Notes under the pieces: model-generated
Database searches by the model: none
What the model saw: the letters and a program-made list of their open reading frames with translations, nothing else
What the model was told of the DNA's origin: nothing
Position numbers and translations under genes: made by a program
In this document: one piece after another, positions 50,947 through 63,200 of the stretch
Numbering within the stretch: position 1 is the stretch's first letter
How the letters are laid out: every line of letters starts with the position of its first letter
Assembly (NCBI GenBank): GCA_905221605.1
Contig: CAJNDS010000741.1
Coordinates: 1-64,000, forward strand
DNA length: 64,000 nt
Direction of reading: 5' to 3'
From: Symbiodinium natans
Taxonomy: Eukaryota > Sar > Dinophyceae > Suessiales > Symbiodiniaceae

Positions 50947-50987
50947 GTGACGCGAAGCCGAAGAAGGCGGCGAAGAAGGCGACCTGG
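50947..50987 (+). CDS. Second exon of the Lys/Ala-rich basic protein
   Basis: AG|G acceptor, phase 1 in, completes Gly and reads DAKPKKAAKKATW, GT donor (gtaggg). The same composition as the exon at 50106 and a fitting phase support one gene; later exons not identified. Confidence 0.6.
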
Positions 50988-51116
50988 GTAGGGTTTGGGG
51001 TTTAGGGTTCAGGGTTTAGGGTTTAGGCTTTAGGGTTTTGGTGTTTACGGACTCCTGGTCACTGCTTCGCACTAACCCTACATCAATTCATCCAAGGTTG
51101 AGGACTCCTGAACACT

Positions 51117-51240
51117 AAACCCCTAAGAGGTTCCCTTAATGTACCCCTAATTCGGCCCTTCTAGGACTTTAGGGATCTTTAAAAAAAGGGTCCCCCAAAC
51201 CCAAGGGTACCACCTGAAGGGTCTGCATGTGTAACACTCC
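51117..51240. repeat. Dispersed repeat related to 63585-63636
   Basis: AAAAAGGGTCCCCCAAACCC and AGGGTACCACC match AAAAAGGGTCCCCAAACCC and GAGGGTACAAG near 63590. Left part GAGGTTCCCTTAATGTACCC may be an inverted arm. Confidence 0.5.
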
Positions 51241-51272
51241 CCTTAAACCCTAAACCCTAAACCCTAAACCAC

Positions 51273-51456
51273 TGACTCTCATGGGTTCCCCTACTACCCC
51301 CCTCTATACCACCACTCCTAGGTTCCCCCCCCCCATAATTTAGGGTTTGGGGTTTAGGGTTTAGGGTTTAGGGTTTAGGGATATTTAAGCCTCATTGAGG
51401 CTATTTAGGGGGGGGGGGGGGGGGGGGGGGGGTAGTAGGACAACCCATGAGACTCA
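51273..51456. repeat. Fold-back element, family I, with telomere array and poly-G inside
   Basis: GACTCTCATGGGTTCCCCTA pairs with TAGGACAACCCATGAGACTC; inside lie a poly-C run, TTTAGGG repeats (about 51340-51380) and a run of about 25 G. Confidence 0.8.
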
Positions 51457-51802
51457 GGATGCCAAGATGTTCGGCTGACGTTCCGAAAGATGGGCGAGGG
51501 GAGTCGAAGATGGCTTGGTTCAAGACACCCCTAAACCCTAAACCCTAAACCCCAAACCCTAAACCCTAAACCCTAGACCCTAAACCCTAAACCCTAAACC
51601 CTAAACCCTAAACCCTAAACCCTAAACCTACATGGCAACTTTGGAACGCGGGCTGCCTCAATACGCCATCGGCCATGTGGACTTGGCAACGTGCTGCACC
51701 CTAACCCTAAACCCTCAACCTAAAATCCTAAAACCCTAAACCCCAAACCCCAAACCCTAAACCCTAAACCCTAAACCGACCCTAAACCCTCTTCCTGAGC
51801 AG

Positions 51803-51872
51803 CGCGCGGGCGCATTTGGAGACTCGGGAGTGCAGACACGGGCTTCAGTGCCCAGGAGTGGTGTCGGCAAGT
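51803..51872 (+). CDS. Putative exon, unknown
   Basis: RAGAFGDSGVQTRASVPR then SGVGK after AG. Right edge uncertain. Confidence 0.35.
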
Positions 51873-51936
51873 GTTTAGGGTTTAGGGTTTAGGGTTTAGG
51901 GTTTCGGGTTTAGGGGTCCCCGGCATCACAAGAAAG

Positions 51937-52032
51937 CTTTCTTGGATGAGTTCAGGGAGGCCACTCAACGTGCGTGCAAGCAAGAAGCGGAAGATGAAGT
52001 GGCAAGATGATGCCAAATATCCAGGTCAGGCC
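51937..52032 (+). CDS. Putative exon(s), charged
   Basis: One frame reads KAFLDEFREATQRACKQEAED and stops at TGA; from an internal AG another reads KKRKMKWQDDAKYP and ends at GTCAGG. The second has an NLS-like cluster. Which is used is open. Confidence 0.35.
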
Positions 52033-52277
52033 AAGCGCTCGACCCTAAACCCTAAACCCTAAACCCCAAACCCTAAACCCTAAACCCTAAACCCTAATCC
52101 CTAAACCCTAAACCCTAAACCCTAAACCCTAAACCCTAACCCTAAACCTTGAACCCCAAACCCGTGCCAGCCAGGCCTTGGATCCCGGGCTCCTGAAGCC
52201 AAAAGCCCTGCACCCTGAACCCTTAACCCTAAACCCTAAATCCTAAACTCTAGCCCTAAACCCTAAACCCTAAACCC

Positions 52278-52470
52278 CCAAAGTAGGTTTTGGGGTTATT
52301 AAGGTAGGGGTTTACGGCACCAGAAACCCTAAGCCTCCTCTACCCCTGCGCAGCTCAGGGTCCTCCCCTTAACCAACCCTAAGCCCTGGAATTCAGGATT
52401 CAGGGTGTCAGGTGGGGTAAACCCTCAGCCTTAGACCTTAAACCTTTGGGTTTGGGGTGTAACTTTTAGG
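52278..52470 (+). repeat. 195-bp direct duplication, copy 1
   Basis: From CCAAAGTAGGTTTTGGGG to GGGGTGTAACTTTTAGG; the copy at 53187-53382 is about 95 percent identical by eye. Each copy is followed by TTTAGGG and then variant arrays (TTTACGC here, TTTACGG there). Confidence 0.9.
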
Positions 52471-52502
52471 TTTAGGGTTTAGGGTTTAGGGTTTAGGGTT
52501 TA

Positions 52503-52572
52503 GGGTTTACGCTTTACGCTTTGCGCTTTACGCTTTCCGCTTTACGCTTTACGCTTTACGGTTTACGGTTTG
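52503..52572 (+). repeat. Variant array, TTTACGC
   Basis: About eight units of TTTACGC with single changes, grading into TTTACGG; follows perfect TTTAGGG. Confidence 0.9.
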
Positions 52573-53145
52573 GGTTTGGGGTTTTCAGAGTTCTTCAGTG
52601 TTTTTCAAAGTTTTTCAATGTTTTTCAGGATGTTACCCTCAATTCTGATGAAGGGCCGTTTTCGCGACCTTTTCACAGCCTAGTTTTGGTCAAGGGGGGG
52701 TCGTATTTTTCAATTTTAAAGGCAAAATAGTCTTCGGAGACCCCCCCTTGCCTCAAACTCCGACCCGCCCTTGAGAGGGAATGTTTGTCTCAAAAACACC
52801 TCAAATGAGGGGGACCCCCAGGATCGGCCCGGGTCCCTATTAAAAATGCGATTTTTTAGTACTGAAATCGACGGTTCTGGGTGGCCTCTCGTTTTCTGGG
52901 CTTTTGACCACGAGCCTTCGCCGATAGGTGCTTCTGAACCGTAGGGTTAGGGCCCTAAGAGCATAAAGGGCCTGTTGTGGGCCTTAGATTAGATTTCGGG
53001 TTTTGGGTCCGTTAAAAACTAACTACTGGGAATGTATTGAGTGAACTTTGTATTTTCTCAATGTTACGGGTTTCTTGGGTGGGTGGGTTATTTTCCAACG
53101 CTTGACAAGCTGCTTGACTAGTGAATGCTCGGACTTGAGCTGCTG
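52570..53145. other. Single-copy segment between the two duplicates
   Basis: About 575 bp without telomere repeat. Contains GTCAAGGGGGGG and CCCCCCCTTGCC as a short inverted pair (about 52690 and 52742) and tandem TTTTTCA words near 52590-52625. No convincing exon seen. Confidence 0.4.
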
Positions 53146-53186
53146 AACCCTAGCCCTAAACCCTAAACCCTAAAAACCCTAAACAC

Positions 53187-53382
53187 CCAAAGTAGGTTTT
53201 GGGGTTATTAAGGTAGGGGTTTACGGCACCAGAAACCCTAAGCCTCCTCTACCCCTGCACGCAGCTCAGGGTCCTCCCCCTAAACAACCCTAAGCCCTGG
53301 AATTCAGGATTCAGGGTGTCCCGGTGGGGTAAACCCTAAGCCTTAAACCTTAAACCTTTGGGTTTGGGGTGTAACGTTTAGG
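53187..53382 (+). repeat. 195-bp direct duplication, copy 2
   Basis: See 52278-52470. About 715 bp separates the copies, of which about 600 bp is single-copy. Confidence 0.9.
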
Positions 53383-53473
53383 TTTAGGGTTTAGGGTTTA
53401 GGGTTTTCGGTTTACGGTTTACGGTTCACGGTTTACGGTTGGGGTCTGGGGTTTAGGGTTGCTGACCATGCCA

Positions 53474-53515
53474 GGTGGATGCTCCCCTTCCTGCCTTCGA
53501 GGTGGACGAGTCTCA
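53474..53515 (+). CDS. Putative exon, acidic
   Basis: VDAPLPAFEVDESQ, AG|G acceptor, GC donor (gccccc), phase 0 to 0. Confidence 0.45.
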
Positions 53516-54112
53516 GGCCCCCAGCCTAAGCCCCAAACCCAACGGTGGGCACCCCGAAGCCTGGTTTAGGGTTTAGGGTTTGAGGGCTTTAGGGGTTTAA
53601 TTAGGGGTTTAGGGGTTGAGGGGTTTAGGGGTTCAGGGGTTTAGGCCCTAACGCCCTAACGCCCTAAACCCTAAAACCTGAACCCTCAACTCATTCAAGG
53701 AAGCCCTGGCTCCCCTCCCCCTAAACCCTAAACCCTAAACCCTAAACCCTAAACCCTAAACCCCAAACCCCAAACCCTAAACCCTAAACCCTAAACCCCA
53801 AACCCTAAACCCTAAACCCTAAACCCTAAACCCTAGGAGCCTGGACCCAGCACAGGGCCTCTCGAGCTTTAGGCTTAGGGATCAGAATTTAGGGGTTTAT
53901 CTTTAGGGTTCAGGGTTTAGGTTGTAGGGTTCAGAGTTTAGGCGTTAGGGTTTAGGTTTTAAGGATCAGAGTATAGGGTGAAGTGGCTAGGGTTCAGGGT
54001 TTAGGGTTTAGGCTTTAGGGTTCAGGGTTTCGGCTGTAGGGTTGGTGTACGGCGTTAGGGTTTAGGGCTTAGGGTTCAGGATTTAGGGTTTAGGGTTCAG
54101 GATTTAGGGTTG

Positions 54113-54372
54113 GGGTTTGGGGTTCAGGGTTTAGGGTTTAGGGTTTAGGGTTTAGGGTTAGGGTTTAGGGTTTAGGGTTTATAGGGTTTAGGGTTTAGGG
54201 TTTAGGGTTTCGCGTTTAGGGTTTAGGGTTTAGGGTTTAGGGTTAGGGTTTCGGGTTTCGGGTTTCGGGTTTCGGGTTTAGGGTTTAGGGTTTAGGGTTT
54301 AGGGTTTAGGGTTTAGGGTTTAGGGTTTAGGGTTTAGGGTTTAGGGTTTAGGGTTTAGGGTTTAGGGTTTAG
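54113..54372 (+). repeat. TTTAGGG array of about 260 bp
   Basis: The longest array in the window, with a run of four TTTCGGG variants at about 54246-54277 and about 14 perfect units after it. It ends eight bases before the exon at 54380. Confidence 0.95.
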
Positions 54373-54379
54373 TGCCACA

Positions 54380-54424
54380 GGCGATGCCAGAGCTGGTGGG
54401 AGCTCTTTCCGAGCCTGGCTGGAA
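54380..54424 (+). CDS. Putative exon, unknown
   Basis: AMPELVGALSEPGWK, AG|G acceptor at the end of a long TTTAGGG array, GC donor (gccggg), phase 0 to 0 like the exon at 53474. Confidence 0.45.
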
Positions 54425-54561
54425 GGCCGGGCTCAGGGCTGAGGGGCTGAAGGGCTTAAGGGTTTACGGTTTTGTTTGGGGTTAAGGGGGGTAGGGGTTA
54501 GGGGTTTAGGTTTTAATGTTTAGGGTTTAGGGTTCTGGGTTGGGGTTTAGGGTTTAGGGTT

Positions 54562-54606
54562 TAGGGTTTAAGGTTTAAGGTTTAAGGTTTAAGGTTTAAG
54601 GTTTAG
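54562..54606 (+). repeat. Variant array, GGTTTAA
   Basis: Five GGTTTAA units inside a TTTAGGG block. Confidence 0.9.
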
Positions 54607-55136
54607 GGTTTAGGGTTTAGGTTTTAGGGTTTAGGGTAAATGTTTGCGGTTCAAGGCTTTTTGGGGGTTTCAGGGTCCAGAGGTTCATGCGTTTGTCGGG
54701 GTTTGAGGGTGCATGGAGCTATAGGGGTTCAAAGGTTTGTAGTTTAGGGCTTAGGGTGTAGGATGTAGGGTGTAGGGTTTACTTTAGGGTTTCATGGCTC
54801 AAAAACCGAATGCCAAAGACAGTAAGCGACTGAGAAACACTCAACCTAAACCCTGAACTTTGCATAAACTCTCATCAGGTCTCGGGTTTAGGGTTTAGGG
54901 TTAAAGCTGAAACATAGATTGTACATAAACTAAACCCTCAACCATCTTCAAAGCTGTACATGAACCCCAATCCTTAAGCCCTAAACCTCAATCCCCCCCC
55001 CCCCCCCTTCCCCCGGGTTTTAGGTTTTCAGGTTTGTAGGATTTGGGGCTTTAGGGTTGGGGGTTTTCGGGTTTCAGGGTTCTGCGCTCGATTTCGCTTC
55101 GTAGAATCTCAACCATGATGGTACATACGGTTGGTT

Positions 55137-55321
<185 letters not shown>

Positions 55322-55327
<6 letters not shown>

Positions 55328-55398
55328 GAATGAGGGAATGAGGTACCCTATACATCGCCCCTATATATACCCTTTAAGGGATGAGATTCCCTACTAAG
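55322..55398. repeat. Fold-back element, family F, next to (TAG)n
   Basis: GAATGAGGTACCCTATACAT ... GAGATTCCCTACTAAG; its left end merges with the TAG microsatellite, which may have expanded from the element's TAGTAG. Confidence 0.65.
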
Positions 55399-55623
55399 GG
55401 GGGTAGGGGGCCTGGCAGGGCATCAGAATCCGGGCTCTGGATGATGGGTTGGGGTGATGCCGAGGTCGGTGGGTTTCAAATTTAGGGTTCATAGGGTTCC
55501 CTCACCCTAAACCCTAAACCCTAAACCCAAACCCCAAACCCTAAACCCTAAATCCCAAACCCTTAGGTTTTGGTGACTTTAGGGCTTGAGGGTTTGGGGT
55601 TTATAGGGTTTGGGATTCGCAAG

Positions 55624-55787
55624 AGTTTCGCCTCCCGACGGCAGTCGGACAAACATTGTGGAGTTCATAGATGCTCGAGACGCAAGCACTTCAGCTGGCA
55701 GCGGATCTCTTCGGGGTCCGGCCTTACAAGAGCGCGCAAGCGCACACCCGCTGCAAATGATGCACTTCTTCCCCCGGGAGGCGGCAG
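55624..55787 (+). CDS. Putative 164-nt exon, frame ambiguous
   Basis: Bounded by AG and GTAAAA. Two + frames are open; one contains NIVEFIDARDASTSAGSG and HPLQMMHFFPREAA, the other is Ser/Arg-rich. A - frame is open too. Confidence 0.4.
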
Positions 55788-56210
55788 GTAAAACGGTATA
55801 GCGGTGGGTTGCTAGAGGGGCGTGGGCTCTGGCAGACACGTTGTCACCACGAACCAGGGTACCCCGGAGCTCTGCACAGACAGTTGAGACAGAGACGTTG
55901 AGGCATCCATCTGTAGGATCGGCTCAACAGTTGAGGATTAGGGTCCTCATTCGGGTTTAGGGTTTAGGGTTTAGGGTTTAGGGTTTACGCTTTGGGGTCT
56001 AGGGTCTAGGGTTTAGGGTTTAGGGTTGAGGATTTTGGTGGGCTACGTTAGGGGTTTGGGGTTTAGTGGTTTAGGGCTCCAGGGCGTTTGTTTTCGGATT
56101 TAGATTTTATGAGGTCAGCTTCCAGAGATGTTTAGAATAGTAGACTTTTCAGGGCGCAGTATATGGTTCACCCCCTAACCCTAAACCTATAGAGGCTTGC
56201 ACCTACAGGC

Positions 56211-56215
56211 CCCCG

Positions 56216-56248
<33 letters not shown>

Positions 56249-56266
56249 ACAAAAAAAAAAAAAAAA
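56211..56266. repeat. Poly-C run followed by poly-A run
   Basis: About 32 C with one G, then AAAC and 16 A. Confidence 0.95.
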
Positions 56267-56412
56267 GTCCCTGAAACCTAAACAGTTTAGGGTTTGTTAG
56301 GGTTAAGGTTTAGGGTTTAGAGTTCAGGGCTGAGGGCTTGTTAGGGTTTAGGGTTTTAGGGTTCAGAGTTCAGGGTTTACGGTTTGGGCCTAGTCCGCTT
56401 GGCCGTTTCAGG

Positions 56413-56500
56413 CAGCGCTTGCTGCGGAGTTTGAGAAAGACTATTTCGCCGCTGGGCTACAAACTCCAAACCACTCTTGCCTCATTTGTCATAAAAGGTT
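56413..56500 (+). CDS. Putative exon with C-x2-C-H
   Basis: AG|G acceptor, reads AALAAEFEKDYFAAGLQ and HSCLICHKR before the next TTTAGGG block. The C-x2-CH could belong to a zinc site. Confidence 0.45.
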
Positions 56501-56643
56501 TAGGGTTCAGGGCTTAGGATTTAGGGTTTAGGGCTTAGGGTTTAGGGACGTTAGACAGTGCATGCCCCGGCCAACCCTTAAATCCTAAACCCTTGTCGGT
56601 CATGCTTGCAGAGGTCGAAGAGGCGGCCTGAGCACCGTAGACT

Positions 56644-56750
56644 CTAGCAATTACTAGTAGTATTCCCTTATGGCCCGTATATAGTTGTACGAGAATCACC
56701 CCCAAAAAGCCCTATTCTAGTGATTCAGGCCTTTATATACGAGGGCTTGA
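56644..56750. repeat. Repeat family J, copy 1
   Basis: CTAGTAGTATTCCCTTATGG ... GAATCACCCCC shared with 59795-59860; distal half GTGATTCAGG ... TATATACGAGGGC is partly inverted to it. Confidence 0.6.
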
Positions 56751-57178
56751 GGTAGCTGCTTGTGATGGTCTGGAAGTCTTAGAAGCCCGTAGCTCGAAGA
56801 CCCCGAGCCCGAGCACGCAGGGCTCAGGGTCTAAACTCTAGCCCTCAAGATTCAAAATCAAAGCCTAAACCCTCAACCCTAAACCCCTAATAACAAAAAC
56901 CTAAAGCTCTAGTAAGAGGCCTGATGCCCCCAAAGCCCACAAGCCTGAGAGTCCCTAAAGCCGTCAAAACCCGAAGCTGACCAATTGTCCGAGATGACAT
57001 TTCTTACTATATACTCCTTATACACCTATGTGGCCGCAACATAGCCGCCTGAACCCCCAACTATCCATACGGGAATACACCCTCAACCCTAAACCCTAAA
57101 CCTGAACCCTAGACCCGAAACCCTAAACCCTAAACAAGAAACCCTAAACCCTAAACCCTAAACCCCACGCACTCAGTC

Positions 57179-57235
57179 ATGGCGCCTGAGGTCGAAATTG
57201 CCAAGTTCGTGCCGGCCCTGGCATCCCTCTTCACA
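57179..57235 (+). CDS. Putative first exon, [10 protein letters not shown]
   Basis: ATG three bases after CACTCAG; 19 codons [21 protein letters not shown] donor, phase 0. Confidence 0.5.
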
Positions 57236-60214
57236 GTTTCAGGGTTAGGGTTTAGGGTTTAGGGTTTAGGGTTTAGGGTTCAGGGTTCAGGGTTTAGGGT
57301 CTAGGGTCTAGGGTCTAGGGTTTAGGGTTTAGGGTTCAGGGTTCAGGGTTTTGGGTTTTGGGTTTAGGGTTTAGGACACGGTCTCAGGCTCAGGGGCGGT
57401 TCGGGCTTTGCGGCCTCCAGGTTTTATGGGCTTTGGGCTTTAGCTTGCTTTAGCTTGGGTTTGTTGGGGGATCGTAGGGCTTAATCGGGGTTTTGTGTTT
57501 ATTTTGTGTTTCATAGGGGAATAGGGCTTAGGGTTTTCAGGGTTTACGGTTATCAGGGGTGTTCGGGCTTAGGCTGGAGGTTTAGGTGTGTGGCTTTCGT
57601 GTTTTGGGGTATGCGTCGACCGTCTATCCCATCGCAAAAGTCTGAGACAGCAGCGCGTTTGCTGCAGTGCAGCATCAAAGCTTCGCGCAAGAGGGTTTAG
57701 GGTTTGGGGTTTGGGGTGTAGGTTTGGTTCAGGGTTCAGGGTTCAGGGTTCAGGGTTTGGGGTTTAGGGTTTAGGGGGGTGTACCTTGGCCGCTATACTT
57801 CGTGGGGAGTCATACCTGAACTTAATCCCTAAGCCCTCAACCCAAAGCCCTAAACCCTCAACCCAAACCCTAAACCCCAAACCCTAAACCCAAAACCCTA
57901 AACCCTAAACCCTCAACCCAAACAAACCCTAAACTCCAAACCCCAAAGCCCAAAACCCTAAACCCTAAACCCTCAACCCTTGTTACAACTCTAAGAACCG
58001 GCTTTATGGGAGCTATAGCCATCACCTCGAGTGTCCTTATGGCCCTACGAGCGATAGACCCTGGTATACCCCCAAACACTCACCCGCAATGCCCGAGACC
58101 CTATGCCCTAATTTTAGGGTTTAGTTTTTGGTTTAGGGTTTCGGGTTTAGGGTTTAGGGCTTAGGTAGGACTCAAAGCCCCCCCCCCCCCCCCACCCAAG
58201 AAAAAAAGTAGAAAGACGCCTGGGAGGTGCAGCAGGAGAGAGCCAGGGGTCCAGTGCACCCTCCCGCTGACAAGGCCCTGCCTGGAATTGCTTCGCGCAT
58301 TTTCAGGGATTGGGTTTAGGGCCTGCCTTAGTTGCAATTCCTTCGCACGGGCACTTAAGACTGTGGCCCCACCCCTAGACCCTAAACCCCTAAACCCTAA
58401 ACCCCCAAACCCTAACCCCCCAACCCCCACAAACCCTGAACCCCAAACCCCCAAGGCCCTCAACCCCCTACCCTAAACCCTAAACCCTAAACCCTACACC
58501 CTAAACCCTAAACCCTAAACCCTAAACCCTAAACCCTAAACCCTAAACCCTAAACCCTAAACCCTAAACCCCGAAGACCCTCAACCTCGAAGCAGGTCTT
58601 CTCCGCATTCAACGAGACGCCTTTGGACCAAGTGCCGGAAGCCCAGCTTTTACGAGCCTCCTGGCTGGCCTTCGGGCTTTTAGGGTTTCGGGGGTTTAGG
58701 GTTTCGGGGGTTTAGGGTTTAGGGTTTAGGGTTTAGGGTTTAGGGTTTAGGGTTTAGGGTTTAGGGTTTAGGGTTTAGGGTTTAGGGTTAGGGGATTTTA
58801 CGGTCTAGGGCTTGAGGGTGTAGAAGTGTTGGGTCGGGGTTGAGGGTCTTCGGTTGAGGATGTGCGGGTTGGGGTCGTGGGCTTCGGGTCAAGAGTGTCG
58901 AGATTCATTTTGTTTGTTTTATTCTTTTGGCAGGGAGGGGGGGGGGGAGCGGGTTGCTGGGGCGTGGGGCTAGGAGGTTTAGGGTCGCGATTTCGTTTAG
59001 GGCCATTTGGTTGTCAGGATTTACGATGTTGCGGTTAAGTCATAATATCCAGCAATCGCGTTTTAGGTAGGGGGGGGGGTTTAGGGTTTAGGGTTTAGGG
59101 TTTAGGGTTTAGGGTTTAGGGTTTAGGGTTTAGGGTTTAGGGTTTAGGGTTTAGGGTTTAGGGTTTAGGGTTTAGTTAGGGGTTTAGGTTTTAGGGGGGG
59201 GGGGGGGGTGGTGGTGGTGTGTGGTACCGCAAACCCATTCAAGGCACACCCAGACAGAACCTTTGGCAGTTCTAACCCTCAGCCCTACACGTATAGGGTT
59301 CTTGAGGGAGGGCGGTTCAAGGGGGGTATCTAATTACCCCCTAAGGCCCCCTAAGCTTCCCTAAGGTTCCGGAGGTACCTAACCTCCATGAAACTCCGTC
59401 CCTTAAGAACCCTACAGTCAACCCGAAACTTTAAACCCTAAACCCCTCCCGGAATCCCTCGTAACCAGAAATCACCCAGGCTCAACGGAACAAGGGCCTG
59501 CCACTAGTATTTAACCAAGCCAGCTGTGTTTAGGGCAGGGTTAAGGGTTTAGAGTTTAGGGTTTAGGGTAAGGGTTTGCTGTTTGGGTTTAGAGCTTAGG
59601 AAGTTAAGAGCTTGAACAAAGTCACACGTAAGCCACCCCTTTAAACCCTAAACCCAGGCCCTGAATGTATCCTTTAGAGATCCCACCAGCTCAAGATACC
59701 TTAAAGCATCTAAGGCCCCCAAATCCCCTTAGGACCTGCCAGGGAAGGTCTTGAAGCTCATCCCTAGACCTCTAAACCCGTAAGCTATAGGGGTCAGAAT
59801 ATCTGCTAGTCGTATTCCCTTATGGTCCTTAAACAAATATACGATTGTTACCCACCCCCCCCCCCCCCCCCCAAAGAAAAAAAAACTAATTGTTATATAT
59901 TATATAAGCCCCCCCCCCCCCCCCCCCCCCCCCCCCAGACAATGCTAAACTCACAAGACGTGCCAGGAAGGTTGTCATCATCGGCGCGGGTCTAAGATGA
60001 CTGCTGGCAGCTGTTTGGCTGTGGGATAGTTGAGTTTAACTGGGTTTGGGAGTACTAACTTTAATACTTGTTCTTGGTTCTGGGCTCCTAGTATAGATAC
60101 TTATACCTGAAAAGTATATATATATATATACTAAAAATAAATAAACAAATAATAAATAGTTAAATGAACATAAATATATATATACATGTATATATATATG
60201 TATATATGTATATG

Positions 60215-60261
<47 letters not shown>

Positions 60262-63200
60262 TTTTCAAGGGTCTACTCCAATGTAGGGTTAGTGGTTTAG
60301 GGTTTTCGGGGTGTAAATAAGAAGGTTAGGGTCTGTTGTAATAGGGTTGTAGTTCACAATTGGGAAGTAGTACTACACATGAACCCTGAACACTAAACCC
60401 TGTAATTGCTGGGCTTATTGTTGCATTGTTGCGATTGAGTTGTTGGGTATTACTTTGGGCATGTTTGCACGACGAATCCTACTGTTCGGTTTATGGTTAG
60501 AGGGTGAGGCTTATGGTTGTGTTTCTTGTCTGCACTTCTGTCCCATACAACCTTGGGCGCTGGTTCTTTCAGGGTTTTCTGCTTGGAAAAGTTCAGCAGC
60601 TCTGCAAAAGCACAAGTGCTCGGTGAACGGAGTATAGTACAGTCCAGGGCTTTAGAGTTTCGGGTGCTTGCAACTCAGGACGATTGAAGTTTATGGTGAG
60701 GCCCCTAAGCGTAGACCCTAAACCAAAGGTTCCTACACCACCTGAACCCGACACCCAACACCCAACTCCCTAAACCCTAAAACCCAAACCCTAAGGATGT
60801 CCTGTTGTCCTCCCTTTATTTCCTTTTCAAGGATCAGCTGCCGGATTTTAGTGTTTAGAGTCTCAGAGCTTAGGGATTGTCAGTTTCCCAGTAGTGCCGT
60901 GATGTCCGTTTGTACGGGTTGGGTTCCCTTATAAGCCCCTCGTCTCTTCATACTCAAGAAGCCCTAAACCCTAAACCTTAAACATCAAACCCTAAACCCA
61001 AAAACCCAAAACACGAAACCCTAAACCCTAAACCCTAAACCCTAGCTGGTTTCTTTTCCTATCTTTTCCTGCCTCTTGCCCAGGCCAAGACCCCTATCAT
61101 GAGCCTGGCCAGGCGAGGCTCCTGGTTGCGTCTTACTTTTAGGGATTAGGGTTTAGGGTTTAGGTTTTAGGGTTTGCTGTAGTATGGTGTAGATGCTGGG
61201 AAGGTTAGGATGCAGCGGAGGCTCGCAAGCCTCGTCAGGTGCGAAGAGCAGCTCTGCAAGGCCATCTAAGACTCTTCTCCAACCCCACGCTGCCCAAGGC
61301 GCCCTAACCTGTTCCTTTTAGGGGTTTGGCCTACACTCAGGACACTTGCTTACTTCCAATAAATCATCTTCCATCACCCATGGTTGCCAGGGGGAAGGTT
61401 TCAGCCCAGTGTTCCAGAAATCCGGGGCCCAAACGGGTCCAAAAGGGTCCCGGGGCGTAGTCCGAGGAGTTGCAGGCGAGTCTTGAAGGCTTAGGTGGGT
61501 CTCCCTGGGGTGGAGTCCAGGGTTTGGGGATTTAGGGTTTAGGGTTCCTTGCCCTAAGCCCTAAGCCCTAAGCCCTAAACCCCCAAACCCTAAACCTCAA
61601 ACCCCTAAGCCTCAACCTTAAACCCCTGAACCCGAACCTTAAAACCCTAAACCCTAAGCTTGGGGATGTGTGGGGTTCAACTAGGGTTTGAAGATTGATA
61701 AAAAAAAGCGAAAGACCCTAAGCCCTAAACCCTCTAAGGTTTTGGGGTTTAGGGTTTAAGGCATAGGGTTTAGGGTTTATATAAGGCATGGGGCTTGGGG
61801 TTTAAGGTTTAGGTTTAGGGTTTCGGGTTTAAGGGTTAGGTTTTAAGGTTTAGGGTTCGGCAGTCGGGTCCCTGGATGGTGGGCTCCAGAGTTTTAGCTT
61901 GTCTTCGGGTCCATGGCAGGGTCGGGGGCGGTGTTGATGGTTTAGCGTTTAGGGTCTCGTACTACAGTTAAGTTCTAAGTCCCTTAAGTCGGAGCACAGA
62001 TCGGTGCCTAGCAGAACGAATCACCAACCGCGACTGCCTTCACATGTTGTAAGTGTGTCTTGTTTGGCTGCTTTACTTGATTGGCAGATCGCGTGCTAGA
62101 AGCCCTGAACCCTATGCACTCTAAGCCCCCTACAAACCCTAGCCCAAAGCCGACTACAGCAAGGTTTTGTCGCTTAGGGTTTAGGGCCTTAGAGTTTATT
62201 CTTTAGGGTCTAGGGCTGAAAGGACCCTCAACCCTAAACCCTAGACCCTAAATCCTAAACCCTCAACCCTAAACCCTAAACCCTACACCGAAATCACGGA
62301 AGGCGCATGGGATGTGCTTCAGTGTGATGCCTGGCATGACACCTCCCCCGAGCCTGAAGAATATTTACAAGGATCGGGCACGGGTTTGGGGTTTAGGGTT
62401 TTGGGTTTTAGCCCTAAACCCTAAACCCTAAAATGAGTTACTCTTGTGGTTTCATAGAGTCTATAGTGGTGAGTTTCTCTAGGGTTTCGGGCTTCGGGTG
62501 CAGTGAACCCTAGACCCTCGACCCTAAACGATTAGTTTTTCCTGAACCCTAAACCCTAAACCCTAAACCCCAAACCCCTAACCCCTAACCCTAAACCCTA
62601 AACGATTAGGAATTGTTTGTTCAAGCCCTGGCTGGCCCTCGTCGGTTGTTTGCACAAGCGCTTTGTCGCTCCGCTGCTAAGGCCCCCAACGTACTGGGTT
62701 TAGGGTTTTGGGGTTTTGGGTGTCGGGTTTGGGGGTTTAGGGGTGAGGGTTCCGAAGCCTCAAACCCAACCCTGAGCCCTAAACCCTTAAACCCTAAGCC
62801 GCAGACCCTAAACCCTAAACCCTAAACCCCATGAGCTCCATTTTTTTCAGGCCGAAGTTGCTGGGCACTCTAATGGTCCAAGCCCTGCGGTGTAGGGTTT
62901 AGGGTTTAGGATTTGGGGTTTAGGGTTTAGGGTTTGGGGTTTAGGGTTTAGGGTTTAGGGTTTGCGTAGGGTGTCGAGAATTCAGGGATTCGGGGCTTTA
63001 CGGTCTTTAAAGGTTTGGACATACAAGATGTAAGGTTACTAACCTGCTTAAGGGGGGGGTTTAGCGTTTAGCGTTTAGGGTTAGGGTTTAGGGTGTTTTG
63101 GTCTAAGTCTCGGTTCTGGGGTGTTCGGGCAGGAGCAGGCCTGTACAGAAAGTCTGCCAAATGTCCCCTGCGAGACGGCTTGCGCACCTACACGCCAAAC

